Positions 17,060 through 24,748 of a stretch of DNA of 37,380 nucleotides are shown here, one piece after another; positions within the stretch are counted from its first letter, which is position 1, and every line of letters begins with the position of its first letter. The translations under genes were made by a program, and so were the position numbers. Origin of the DNA: an uncultured Nitrospina sp. GTDB lineage: Bacteria; Nitrospinota; Nitrospinia; Nitrospinales; VA-1. The DNA lies in the NCBI GenBank assembly GCA_937891765.1, contig CALAGQ010000051.1, forward strand, positions 1 to 37,380, given 5' to 3'. The notes below the pieces were generated by a model. The model saw only the letters and a program-made list of their open reading frames with translations. It ran no database searches and was not told the DNA's origin.

Positions 17060-17650
17060 ATGAAACATATATACAGGCAGGCTAAAATTTGTTTTTGGTT
17101 ATTATTGAGTTCCGTGGCTTTGTCTGAATCTCCTGTCGGTTGGGCGGAAACTGACCTGATGGACAAGGGAAAGTCGGACACTGCCATCAAGATGCTGGTG
17201 TTCCCAAAATCGTTACGGGTTATCGAGAATCGTGTGAACGCTCAAGCGATACTTCCTGACCCAAAAAAGAAAATATTACTGAAGCTCGACCCGCTCCGCG
17301 TCGCGCCAGCAAAAGCCGGGGAGCTCATTTCAGGGCCGGTGACTCGCGATCGACTGCGTAAATTGGCTATGCACTATGGTGAGGATGTGATCTTCATCTT
17401 CCGGAGAACCTTGAAAACAGGAACGGAGAAACAGGGCATCCGCTATCAGGGACTGCTTTACCTGTCGCGGCAGAAAAAGGTATTGGCATTAAAGGAAAGT
17501 GAGAAAAGCGCATTGTTTCCAAACATGGATTCTTCTGAGCAAAAAGCCCAACGCTGGCAGAGTTTGGATGAAAGTGGGCTGAAAGCTCTGGCCGAGGAGG
17601 CTAAAAAAGTATTGCAGTCACACAAATTTGAAATACGCCGATCGTATTGA
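17060..17650 (+). CDS. secreted protein of unknown function, 196 aa
   Basis: A hydrophobic signal (CFWLLLSSVALSES) is followed by a likely cleavage site near GWAET. The mature part is basic and lysine-rich, with a central alpha/beta region (DRLRKLAMHYGEDVIFIFRR and YQGLLYLSRQKKVLAL) and a helical C-terminus. I do not recognise the family; the pattern of a strand pair plus GEDVIF resembles periplasmic proteins of the TolB/CsgG N-terminal kind, which is only a hint. AGGAG precedes the ATG. It is transcribed divergently from the DUF4405/cytochrome pair. Confidence 0.7.
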   Translation: MKHIYRQAKICFWLLLSSVALSESPVGWAETDLMDKGKSDTAIKMLVFPKSLRVIENRVNAQAILPDPKKKILLKLDPLRVAPAKAGELISGPVTRDRLRKLAMHYGEDVIFIFRRTLKTGTEKQGIRYQGLLYLSRQKKVLALKESEKSALFPNMDSSEQKAQRWQSLDESGLKALAEEAKKVLQSHKFEIRRSY

Positions 17651-17672
17651 TGTATTGCAAAAATGTTTTCGC

Positions 17673-18092
17673 TTAAGCCCGTCCTGCTCCGGATAAAAGA
17701 ATGGATCTTGGCGAACCCAACTCTGGCTTTTGAATCTGATAGAAATCTAAAACGTTGGAAAAGCAAAAGGGTTCTTCGATGTAACCGTCGATCTCATTGC
17801 TTAGCATCAGCCATCCCAAATCGGGTAATGTTGGAGGTGCGATCAATATATAGTTCGAACTTGGGGAATAGCGCTTTGCAAACCGGATAAAGTCGGAGTA
17901 ATCCAAATCCGCTAAATCGAGAGGGATAAATACCTCAGAAAATATAGGAAAATGCTTGATCATTTCAAGGGCTGCAAAGCCGCTTGAGACAACATTGCCT
18001 CTCATTCTAACTTTCATTTCTTCTTCAAGTTGTCCGGCTCGTTTTTTGTCTTCAATGATCAAAAGAATATGTTTCATGTGTAAATTGTTCAT
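17673..18092 (-). CDS. degenerate response-regulator receiver domain
   Basis: A 139-aa protein with the strand order of a CheY-like receiver: HILLIIEDKKR at the N-terminus, EVFIPLDLADLDYSDF where the phospho-acceptor loop should be, NYILIAPP at the position of the conserved Ser/Thr, and GYIEEPF where KPF is expected. The conserved lysine is missing and the acidic cluster is incomplete, so it may not be phosphorylated and could act as a pseudo-receiver. There is no output domain. GAGGATT precedes the ATG. It is downstream of a 59-aa ORF on the same strand. Confidence 0.65.
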   Translation of the reverse strand: MNNLHMKHILLIIEDKKRAGQLEEEMKVRMRGNVVSSGFAALEMIKHFPIFSEVFIPLDLADLDYSDFIRFAKRYSPSSNYILIAPPTLPDLGWLMLSNEIDGYIEEPFCFSNVLDFYQIQKPELGSPRSILLSGAGRA

Positions 18093-18107
18093 AATTTAAT
18101 CCTCAAA

Positions 18108-18287
18108 TTAATTTTCTAAATCATAATATTTGTCAACGATTTTATTGCGGGCAAATTCCACCATGGCATCGACTTCTCGTTTTCTCATCAATTGAGAGTT
18201 TCTTTTAACAAGGCTCTTCTTCGTATTTCCGCCAGATCTATCTGCCACGAAAGGGTTGCAGATCACTTTATTTTTGGAAGATTTCAT
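18108..18287 (-). CDS. small basic hypothetical protein, 59 aa
   Basis: An uninterrupted ORF whose TAA lies 15 bases before the pseudo-receiver start, in position for co-transcription. It starts MKSSKNKVICNPFVADRSGG, continues KRNSQLMRKREVDAMVEFAR and ends DKYYDLEN. The upstream ribosome-binding site is weak (CCGGAT). Composition is protein-like, with a basic N-terminal half and an amphipathic helix at the C-terminus. No family recognised; it could be a partner of the receiver. Confidence 0.5.
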   Translation of the reverse strand: MKSSKNKVICNPFVADRSGGNTKKSLVKRNSQLMRKREVDAMVEFARNKIVDKYYDLEN

Positions 18288-18555
18288 GGTTTTATCCGGG
18301 GTTTTAAAGTTGAAAAAAATAACCTTGCTTGTGAGCGACTTCGACCCGCCCCCTGCGGATCGAAATCGCCCTACAAGTTTGAAAAGAAGCCTTCTAAAAA
18401 AGGCCAGATTCCCTTCCCATGCTCAATTTAGGATTTAGAAGTTAGGCAATAATTTGAAGAATGTTATTATTACGTTAGCTTGATAATTTTTAGCTGGCAG
18501 GGCAATTTGAATTCAGTCTTGATTTTAGAAACTTTTTTAGAAGGGGTTAATATAT

Positions 18556-18795
18556 ATGGCAGGTGCAAAAATTGGGGTCGAGTTCCAGATTCAGGAAGAC
18601 CTGGTAAAAATGCTGGAGCATGCCACAGAAAAATACAGGCTGGGAGACAAAGATAAAGCCCTGCGATGCGTTCTGGATTATATCGCTACCGATGCGGATT
18701 GGGATGAAGTCTTTAAAAGGATCCGTTGCACCCGTTGCGGTCCCGATGGTGGTTGGTCTCCCACTAGCCGCCAGCGTGATGCTGGATCCAACTAG
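18556..18795 (+). CDS. small conserved-looking protein with altered C-terminus
   Basis: 79 aa. The first 60 residues (IGVEFQIQEDLVKMLEHATE, then DKDKALRCVLDYIATD and a CTRCG end) look like a compact ribbon-helix-helix-like or regulatory small protein that normally ends soon after the CxxCG motif. The last 15 residues (WSPTSRQRDAGSN) are encoded by an intergenic repeat containing CCAGCGTGATGCTGG, so the natural end has probably been replaced. AAGGGG precedes the ATG. Function not known. Confidence 0.6.
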   Translation: MAGAKIGVEFQIQEDLVKMLEHATEKYRLGDKDKALRCVLDYIATDADWDEVFKRIRCTRCGPDGGWSPTSRQRDAGSN

Positions 18796-18886
18796 GAATA
18801 TTTTTATCTTGCGGGCAAATATTTTCTCAGCCCAATTAGTTATTGCTCATTGCCTCCACGGCTAGTGGAGGAGGTTCTCCGCTAAA
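18755..18886. repeat. composite intergenic repeat
   Basis: Contains CCAGCGTGATGCTGG (18771-18785), the inverted pair CCTCCAC-GGCTA-GTGGAGG (18853-18871) and the reverse complement of GCGGAGAACCTCC (about 18868-18882). The same pieces occur around 20907-21052 and, in part, 34784-34915. It begins inside the preceding gene. Confidence 0.6.
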
Positions 18887-18907
18887 AATATAAGGTATCT
18901 ATTAATC

Positions 18908-19258
18908 ATGCCTGTCATTCTTTATCACAATCCGAAATGTTCCAAATCGTGCCAGACCTTGGAGTTACTGGTAGAACACGGCATCGCTCCGGAAATTGTC
19001 GAGTATCTGAAATCTCCACCGACCGCAGAACAGTTGCAAGAAATTCTAAATTTATTGGGGATGGCGCCACGTGACCTGATGCGTAAGAAAGAAGATGTTT
19101 ATGCAGAGTGCGAACTGGATAATGCGTCTTTAACCGATGAGGATTTGCTCGGTTTCATGGTCAAGCATCCCATCTTGATCGAACGCCCCATCGTGCTTGC
19201 CAACGGAAAGGCGACTATCGGCCGTCCACCGGAACAGGTGTTGGATATTCTCCACTAG
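18908..19258 (+). CDS. arsC: ArsC-family glutaredoxin-like reductase (arsenate reductase type)
   Basis: A 116-aa thioredoxin-fold protein close to glutaredoxin-dependent arsenate reductases (ArsC/YfgD). The active-site region is YHNPKCSKSCQTL near the N-terminus. The C-terminal half carries LIERPIVLANGKATIGRPPE, whose arginines match those that bind arsenate in ArsC. Length is normal. It may reduce arsenate or be a YfgD-like redox protein; no other ars gene is nearby. A terminator follows. Its 3' end overlaps the end of the convergent receiver-CBS gene by about 44 bases. Confidence 0.85.
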   Translation: MPVILYHNPKCSKSCQTLELLVEHGIAPEIVEYLKSPPTAEQLQEILNLLGMAPRDLMRKKEDVYAECELDNASLTDEDLLGFMVKHPILIERPIVLANGKATIGRPPEQVLDILH

Positions 19259-20085
19259 GCCCGGCCAGCGGGGGCTGGAGGTAATTAGCCCCACGCAGTG
19301 GGTTATTTTTATCGAGCAGGTTTTCGACCGACACAACCCCCACTATGGCGTCGTCTTTTGTGACAGCGAGGTGCCTGATGTGTTTGTTTTTCATGAACTC
19401 ATAAGCTTCTTTTGCGGGAGTGTCACGGGCTAAAGCCAGTATGGTGGCTGTCATAACAGTTGAAACTTTAGTGGCATTTTTTGGCAGTTTCTGGCTGATA
19501 GCCTTGCGGATTAAATCTTTTTTTGTCACGATCCCCGCATAGCTGCCATTTTTTTTCACCAACAGAGAGCCAACTCCAAAAGAGTTCAGCTGTTCAATCA
19601 CTTCATCGATAGTTTTCTCGGAATCAATGGACTGTGGAGGTGAGGACATTAATTCCCCAATAGTTTGGTTTGTTATCGGCGTATCATCCAATTGAATCTC
19701 ATCCGGCAATTCTTCTGAGACGACAGCGTTAATTTTGTATTGAAGAACATCTAAACTCAATTCATCTTTTGAAATAAAATCAGCCACTCCCTGTTTAATC
19801 AATTCTTCTATCAATTCCGGATGCCCATAGGCGCTGAAAAGGACGAAGGGAGTCTTTATTCCCAGGCCTCTAGCCATTTTCATCACTTCAAGGCCAGACA
19901 CGCCGGGGATGAGGTAGTCAATGATCACACAGTCATATGGATTCTCTTTCAACTTCGTCAAAGCCAACTTCGATGTATTCACTTCATCGACTTCAAAAGA
20001 CAAGTCAGAGTCTTTTTAATATGTCCCTTAAAAGAGTCATATAGTCTTTGTCGTCGTCTACGATCAAGAGTCTGATATTTTTCAT
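19215..20085 (-). pseudogene. response regulator with receiver and CBS-pair domains, interrupted by a one-base frameshift
   Basis: An ATG at 20085 starts a receiver N-terminus (NIRLLIVDDDKDYMTLLRDI) that stops after 26 codons at 20005. The rest continues one frame away from about 20004 to 19215. Removing one A from the run complementary to 20013-20017 joins them cleanly into ...RDILKDSDLSFEV... The joined protein has a full receiver (Asp in CVIIDYLIPG, FVLFSA, and FISKDE in place of KP) followed by two CBS motifs (MSSPPQSID, then VMTATILALARD). CBS pairs bind adenine nucleotides, so this would link phosphorelay and energy or nucleotide sensing. The tail beyond LLDKNNP reads through the opposite gene's end and is probably not native. 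It could be an assembly indel rather than a true pseudogene. Confidence 0.7.
19289..19311 (+). terminator. Rho-independent terminator after arsC
   Basis: CCCAC-GCA-GTGGG followed by TTATTTTTA, about 30 bases after the arsC stop. A second small hairpin, CCAGC-GGGG-GCTGG (19265-19278), lies just before it and resembles the core of the intergenic repeats. Confidence 0.7.
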
Positions 20086-20396
20086 AGGCCAATTTCTAAA
20101 AGGGATTTTAACCTTCCGACTATCTAATTCTGCTGCTACCCGGTTTATAATGCAACCTCAAACATTGTATCAAAAGCCGCTTTTTCAGTCTTTTTAGTTG
20201 TCATGCATTTGTCCGATTTTCATTTATCCCGCCGCCAATAACAGTCTTGGTCCAGAGTTGTTTCAGTCGTCACCTTTTTTGGATTTACCTGTTATTTATT
20301 GCAATATTGACAACATGGGTTTTATGAAATAAATTGAGCTTTGGGGAGTTAATCTATCTTGGTTTCAGTGTAAGCCTTGTTGGGAGCGAAAAGAAA
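20086..20396. other. intergenic region with a possible promoter
   Basis: No ORF with a ribosome-binding site is seen. A sigma-70-like promoter may lie at 20307-20335 on the plus strand: TTGACA, 17 bases, TAAATT, ending about 60 bases before the pentapeptide gene start. The minus-strand side would hold the promoter of the receiver-CBS gene, which I cannot pinpoint. Confidence 0.4.
20307..20335 (+). promoter_or_regulatory. sigma-70-like promoter for the pentapeptide gene
   Basis: A perfect -35 hexamer TTGACA (20307-20312) is followed after 17 bases by TAAATT (20330-20335). Position fits transcription of the gene at 20397. This is consensus matching by eye only. Confidence 0.4.
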
Positions 20397-20906
20397 ATGG
20401 CTGATTTGAATTTCTCCAAAAAGGACCTTCAAAAGGCGGACTTTAAAGGCAAAAATTTAGGTCTTGCAAACATGAGGGGAGCCGACCTCCAGGGAGCTGA
20501 CCTGACTGAGGCCAACCTAAAGGAAGCAGACTTGCGGGAAGCAAACCTGAAAGGAGCCAACCTTTATGGAGCCAATATGGATGGGACTTTTATTCGGGAT
20601 GCCAACCTGCGTGGGGCTAATTTGAGTTTTGCCACACATCTTTGTTGTGTGGATATTGAATCTGCATACATTGATAAAGATACAAAATTCCCTACTTACA
20701 TCAAGATCGAATGGAAAACAGAAAGAAAATATATCTGTAAGGAAATTCAAAAAAGATCGAAATCAGGTAGACGGCACCATGACAAGCGTGTGAAGGATAA
20801 AGGAAGACTCTGGGGAAATAGAAGAGGCAATGATGACAGGCGGCTGGAGCTGGATCGAAGGGATATTGGACTGAAGGATGCGCGTAAGGAAGAGATTGTA
20901 GAGTGA
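20397..20906 (+). CDS. pentapeptide-repeat protein with basic C-terminal tail, 169 aa
   Basis: The start at 20397 is preferred because GGGAG lies upstream; a longer TTG start at 20334 is unlikely. Residues 3-80 are pentapeptide repeats (ADLQGADLTEANLKEADL, GANLYGANMDG). A cap region follows (FATHLCCVDIESAYIDKDT, then IEWKTERKYICKEIQ) that matches the cap of the 15337 protein, and then about 50 highly charged Arg/Asp/Lys-rich residues. The shared cap shows the two are paralogues that differ in their tails. Cytoplasmic; function unknown. Confidence 0.8.
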   Translation: MADLNFSKKDLQKADFKGKNLGLANMRGADLQGADLTEANLKEADLREANLKGANLYGANMDGTFIRDANLRGANLSFATHLCCVDIESAYIDKDTKFPTYIKIEWKTERKYICKEIQKRSKSGRRHHDKRVKDKGRLWGNRRGNDDRRLELDRRDIGLKDARKEEIVE

Positions 20907-21055
20907 CCACTAGCGGAGAACCTCCGCTGGCAATGAACAATGACTTTTTCTTGGGAGCGAAAAATTTATCTCGGCCCAAAAAGTTATTTATCCCTTCGGG
21001 GCACGAAAGTTTAGGAAGAATACCACGGCTACTGGGTCCAGCGTCACGCTGGCGC
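20907..21055. repeat. composite intergenic repeat
   Basis: Starts with AGCGGAG-AAC-CTCCGCT (20912-20928) at the stop of the pentapeptide gene and ends with CCAGCGTCACGCTGG (21038-21052). The AT-rich middle (GGGAGCGAAAAATTTATCTCGG) resembles the middle of the element at 18755-18886 in the opposite orientation. Size and end palindromes fit a small non-autonomous (MITE- or BIME-like) element. Confidence 0.6.
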
Positions 21056-21062
21056 CGAGTGG

Positions 21063-21290
21063 TTAGATTTCTTCGTCGATACGGGTAATGCGGCCGCTGT
21101 AATATTTATGCTGGAAGTCTTTGTCGGAGTCCTGCTTCTTTTTAGGTGAGAACAGCAGAGATTTCAGCCCTCGTTTGGGGCGATCACTTTCGTCGCGTAG
21201 CGGGGTCTCTCTGGGGACTTTTTTGATTTCATCGAGAATTTTCATCTCAAACTCCATCCGGTTTTTCAGTCTATCCTTTCGTAACGGCAT
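21063..21290 (-). CDS. small basic hypothetical protein, 75 aa
   Basis: Very rich in Lys, Arg, Asp and Glu, with no hydrophobic segment. It begins MPLRKDRLKNRMEFEMKIL and ends YYSGRITRIDEEI. AGGG lies close before the ATG. It is 84 bases downstream of the CheY-like gene on the same strand and might be cotranscribed. No family recognised; disordered character suggests a binding partner or an RNA/DNA-associated protein. Confidence 0.5.
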   Translation of the reverse strand: MPLRKDRLKNRMEFEMKILDEIKKVPRETPLRDESDRPKRGLKSLLFSPKKKQDSDKDFQHKYYSGRITRIDEEI

Positions 21291-21374
21291 TAAACCCTGA
21301 TAAATTAACGGTAAACCATAAAATTGGCCGAGAAACTCGCCTACGGGGTAACGAATCTTGTGGCGAGCGGGACT

Positions 21375-21746
21375 TTAGTCGATCTTTTCCAACGCTGCTT
21401 TAAGCAGATCCGGATTGGCAGGTTTGATGATGTACTCCTGAACGCCCTCGCTAAGAGCCTCCTTGTAACGCTCATCATCTTTAATAGAGGTGAGCATGAT
21501 GAACGGAATGTTCTTAAGAGTGGGATTCTTTTTGACTTTTTTAAGAAGTTGGATGCCATTCAGTTCGGGCATTTCCCAATCGCAGAGGATCAGATCAATA
21601 TCGCCTTCTTCCAGCTTGGAGTAGGCGATGTTGCCGTCTCCGGCGACTTCTACATTTTCGAATCCGGCCTGCTTGAGTTGAGAAACACATATGGTTCTTT
21701 GAATCACAGAATCTTCGACAACTAAAATCTTTTTTTTTAAATCCAT
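21375..21746 (-). CDS. CheY-like single-domain response regulator
   Basis: A complete 123-aa receiver with all phosphorylation residues: Glu11/Asp12 in VVEDS, phospho-acceptor Asp56 in ILCDWEMP, Thr86 in MLTS, and Lys108 in IIKPA. There is no output domain, so it acts through protein contacts, for example on a histidine kinase, a flagellar switch or a phosphorelay. No kinase is encoded in the window. GGGGAG lies about 11 bases before the ATG. Confidence 0.93.
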   Translation of the reverse strand: MDLKKKILVVEDSVIQRTICVSQLKQAGFENVEVAGDGNIAYSKLEEGDIDLILCDWEMPELNGIQLLKKVKKNPTLKNIPFIMLTSIKDDERYKEALSEGVQEYIIKPANPDLLKAALEKID

Positions 21747-21893
21747 GACAGGAAACTCTCCCCAAGTTTACCCACAGGTTTCAGAAATAGCTGAATAATT
21801 CAGGTGCCTGATACTATCAGCTTGGATTTCCACTTTCAATATTTCGCTATAGATTTAAAGTGCTTTGGGGAGCTACTATTCGCAGAAGGCTTG

Positions 21894-21923
21894 AAAAACC
21901 GATTGTTTTTTCGTGCGGTTTTT
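21894..21923 (-). terminator. Rho-independent terminator, readable on both strands
   Basis: AAAAACCG (21894-21901) pairs with CGGTTTTT (21916-21923) around a T-rich loop, giving a T tract on either strand. On the minus strand it lies just downstream of the 67-aa gene at 21936. Confidence 0.55.
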
Positions 21924-21935
21924 TTAAATATTTTT

Positions 21936-22139
21936 TTAACGGGACGGGGTTGACGGCGAAAAAAGCCGGAAAAACAATGGGTTTTTAATATAGGAGTTCA
22001 AGCAATCCACAAGCATCATGGCTACCTTGATCTCACTCCGCCTTCTTGCCAGCGGATCAAAATAGTCGCTAGGAATTCGCTCACTTTTTGTGGCGAAAGA
22101 GGGTGATGCTTTTATAAGTCTCAAATTAACAGTATTCAT
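21936..22139 (-). CDS. small hypothetical protein, 67 aa
   Basis: The ATG at 22139 has AGGAGG ten bases upstream, a stronger signal than the longer in-frame start at 22196. A terminator-like hairpin follows directly. The protein begins MNTVNLRLIKASPSFATKSE and contains DYFDPLARRRSEIKVAMMLVD. No signal or membrane segment. Good start and terminator make it likely to be expressed although no family is recognised. Confidence 0.55.
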   Translation of the reverse strand: MNTVNLRLIKASPSFATKSERIPSDYFDPLARRRSEIKVAMMLVDCLNSYIKNPLFFRLFSPSTPSR

Positions 22140-22983
22140 GGCGTTAATGCCTCCTGTCTTATTTATTAGATGCTGAGAGATGAAAAAAGTTGGCATAATT
22201 TAAGATGTATTTATGAAGTGGTCTCACAAAAATATGGAGCTGATTCTAAATTTGATCATTAAGCGGGCCATGAGTAGTGCCCCGAACAGGTTGCCTTCTT
22301 CAAGCCGCTGGAGGCAACAGGCTTGTGCTATTCTGGGCCGTACGTGGTTTAAATTGGATAGTTTCTTGTTTTTCATGGAGGCCTTGCAATTAAGTTAATA
22401 AACCAGAGAGGTGCTTAGCTAAACTATTAGCAAGGTCTATACCAAAATTTTTAGCCCGGGGATGCTTTCATTAAAAGATGATATTTCAGTATGTTTCGCG
22501 CATAGGCTTTTTTTGTGTCAGGTATGGGATGGAAAGAAATCAAGGTTTTTATACGCGCCTGTCCAGGATTATTCTCATTTCTGTACGACAATGGGACGGC
22601 CATGATAAGATGAGGCAAATTTAGGGATGAGGCATCTAAGACAGAAAAAATACGCGGCCGGGAATTCCTGGGAAAATATTTTTCCGGTAAGGTTTTTGAG
22701 ATTGTTTGTGGCAACAACTTGGTTATCCCTAATTCGGTGGTTGAATTTCAGACTGTTTTGCGAAAAGTCGGCGATAAAATCGATCTTTCATGAAAAGAAG
22801 TGTCTACAGTTTTACTATCCCGCTCCATTCAGGATGACCTCATAAAAAAATGTCTGTCGATATTTCATAATATTGGGGAATAGATTATTATAGAAGCGAC
22901 AAGTATCGGGGAGAACCTGCTTTCGGCAAGCGTCGAAGGTCCCGCCCCGGTGTATCCTGATTCTTATTTTAAAACTAGTTACT
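22140..22983. other. long region without a convincing gene
   Basis: Two items stand out. A strong hairpin lies at 22290-22318 (GTTGCCT with AGGCAAC), nested inside weaker pairing of CCCCGAACAG with CTATTCTGGG (22281-22337). From 22524 to 22793 a plus-strand frame is open except for one in-frame TGA at 22611, and its second half has protein-like composition. An 88-codon minus-strand frame with a TTG start overlaps it. None has a good ribosome-binding site. The region may be a decayed gene or hold an RNA. Confidence 0.4.
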
Positions 22984-23502
22984 ATGGCTCGTAGAAGTAG
23001 AGAAACGGAAGGTTCTTCAAGGCGTCGAAAAAGAGGTGCTGAGCAGCCTGCTCCCAAGACTCCGCCAAAAAAGAAAAGCTCACCGGTAGTTGTCATTATA
23101 GCTGTGTTGGCGGTGATGGTTATCGCTTGGGTGGTTTTGCTTAAAGAAGATGAGGGGGTTCCCACTGGTAAAATAGCGCCTGCAATTGTAGGCGCTCTGG
23201 ATCAGGTCTACCTGGGTTGCACGGTTTATTGGTTCAACCAAGGTTCTCACCTTCCCTGCGGTCAGGAAATTGCCGACAAACTGTATGACACTAAGAAGGG
23301 CGGGATAGTAGTAATCGTATCCAATGGCCTGCGCAAAGAATTTTCCGCGACGGGTAAACATGAAGCGGGCCGTATGGTTTTTCGTGTTGATGCCGATGGG
23401 GAAATTTATATTAAAGCTAAAAAATGTGAAACCAATATTGATCAGGTTACTGTCTCGGAGATAAACCTCGAAGAGCTCGAAGCCCAATGCAAACCCAAGT
23501 GA
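22984..23502 (+). CDS. single-pass membrane protein of unknown function, 172 aa
   Basis: A strongly basic cytoplasmic N-terminus (SSRRRKRGAEQ, PPKKKSS) is followed by one membrane helix (about 34-52) and a periplasmic domain of about 115 residues with four cysteines. It contains LDQVYLGCTVYWFNQGSHLPC, where two of the cysteines lie. YLGCTVYWFNQGSHLPCG followed by DGEIYIKAK has some likeness to pilin-like globular domains, but the N-terminus is not a prepilin signal. No clear ribosome-binding site. Reading-frame length and composition support it as real. Confidence 0.65.
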   Translation: MARRSRETEGSSRRRKRGAEQPAPKTPPKKKSSPVVVIIAVLAVMVIAWVVLLKEDEGVPTGKIAPAIVGALDQVYLGCTVYWFNQGSHLPCGQEIADKLYDTKKGGIVVIVSNGLRKEFSATGKHEAGRMVFRVDADGEIYIKAKKCETNIDQVTVSEINLEELEAQCKPK

Positions 23503-23973
23503 TCTCACCTTCTCAACAGAGTTGCTGTCGAGTTGCCAAAAATTTTTCATAGAAAGCCCCAGCGGTAACGGACAACGACAGGTGTTCTTCCCCCTCCATA
23601 AATTTATAAAAAATAATAACAAAGGTTAAATTTTTAATCCTGCTTGTGGCGCAGGCATGTCACTTTCTTTAGTAAGGGATGTTTTTTTACTTTTCAAACC
23701 GCCTAAAAAACCACCCCTTAACCCACTGATTTTATAATAATTACGATTTTTGGTGCGAGTGGTACTCATTTTGCTCTTTGGTTCTAGTTATCCAAAACAT
23801 GTTGTGACTGGTTTTCCGTTTTTCTGCATGCAGGAAATAGGGGAAAGCTTTAACGAACTTTAGATCTGGTGAGTATCATGCAAACTGGTATTGACGAGGC
23901 CGATTATTTATTTCTCTTAGCCTTGGTGTTTCTTTTATGCTGTTTTTTTCGGCCCTTCTGGAAGGGTAAACAC
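23503..23973. other. AT-rich intergenic region
   Basis: No convincing ORF with a start signal. An in-frame extension of the next gene begins at 23869 (GTG) or 23878 (ATG) and would encode an extra hydrophobic helix. A short hairpin CCTGC-TTGTGGC-GCAGG is at 23639-23655. Confidence 0.4.
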
Positions 23974-24369
23974 ATGCTTGTGGTTGCGCTGATGCTTGCA
24001 GCCCCTTTATATGGGTGCGCGGCGGGGCAGGTCATGGTTACCTCCTATGAAAATGAGAGCACCAATTGTTCAGGGCTGGATAAGGAATTGGGAGTGGCGC
24101 ATACGAGATTACAGACACTGGAATCTAAAGATTCTACAGTCAGGAATATCCGGGATTTGGTATTGGGTGTCAGCAGTTTCATCGTCCCACCCATTGTGAT
24201 CGTAAACGCAATTCTGTTTTTCACCGATTCTTATGCGGCGGATTACACGGAAAAACAGGTTCTAAAAAGCAGCTACAACAATATGGTGAGGACCGGTCAA
24301 AGACAGGGATGCGGATCGAGCTATGCGTTGATTCCTGATGAGAAGAAAAGTGAAGAACCTAATGCATGA
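23974..24369 (+). CDS. putative lipoprotein with a membrane segment, 131 aa
   Basis: I choose the ATG at 23974 because AAGGG lies seven bases upstream and the residues that follow form a lipoprotein signal, MLVVALMLAAPLYGC, with the lipobox cysteine at 15. A longer form from 23869 would add a hydrophobic helix. The mature part has a coiled helix (LDKELGVAHTRLQTLESKD), a second hydrophobic stretch (VSSFIVPPIVIVNAILFF) and a polar tail with two cysteines. Family not recognised. It ends about 60 bases from the convergent 24428 gene. Confidence 0.55.
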   Translation: MLVVALMLAAPLYGCAAGQVMVTSYENESTNCSGLDKELGVAHTRLQTLESKDSTVRNIRDLVLGVSSFIVPPIVIVNAILFFTDSYAADYTEKQVLKSSYNNMVRTGQRQGCGSSYALIPDEKKSEEPNA

Positions 24370-24427
24370 TAAAGTCAGCCAGGCATTTTCTGGAATTGGG
24401 CAAGGGGTTTTGCCAATCCTTCCAGTT

Positions 24428-24748
24428 TTAGGCAAAGAAGAAGTCGGCGATGAGTGCAGGAAAAAATTGCGGCAACAGGTGGTAAAGGGCTCCCAGCACG
24501 GCTAACTGCAGGAAACCCAGAACCCAAATCCATTTCAGACCTGTATGAGAGACATATTGTTCATGCCCGATCCATTTTTGAGTGACCGCAAAAAAGCTCC
24601 CGACATAAACGCAGATAAATATTAGGGCTAAAGCAATGGCCCCGCCACCGCCCCATTTGAACATGGCCCAGAGAATGTATTTCATGGCAAACAAGGCGAT
24701 GCAGGAAACAAAGGTGAAAAGCAGAAAACAAATTACGGAATTTTTCAT
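24428..24748 (-). CDS. small integral membrane protein, 106 aa
   Basis: Three hydrophobic helices (about 5-28, 33-54 and 72-92) with WGGGGAIALALIFICVYVG in the second. No recognised family. Its ATG overlaps the stop of the ankyrin gene (TAATG), so the two are translationally coupled and may work together at the inner membrane, the ankyrin protein being exported to the periplasmic side. Confidence 0.7.
   Translation of the reverse strand: MKNSVICFLLFTFVSCIALFAMKYILWAMFKWGGGGAIALALIFICVYVGSFFAVTQKWIGHEQYVSHTGLKWIWVLGFLQLAVLGALYHLLPQFFPALIADFFFA

Noticed and set aside
22213..22398. 61-codon plus-strand frame
   Set aside because: No ribosome-binding site, and it crosses a strong hairpin; composition not convincing.
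22451..22717. 88-codon minus-strand frame with TTG start
   Set aside because: No ribosome-binding site, and it competes with a plus-strand frame of better composition; kept only as part of the gene-free stretch.
23080..23622. 180-codon minus-strand frame
   Set aside because: Antisense to the 22984 membrane protein, which has a clear helix and domain pattern.
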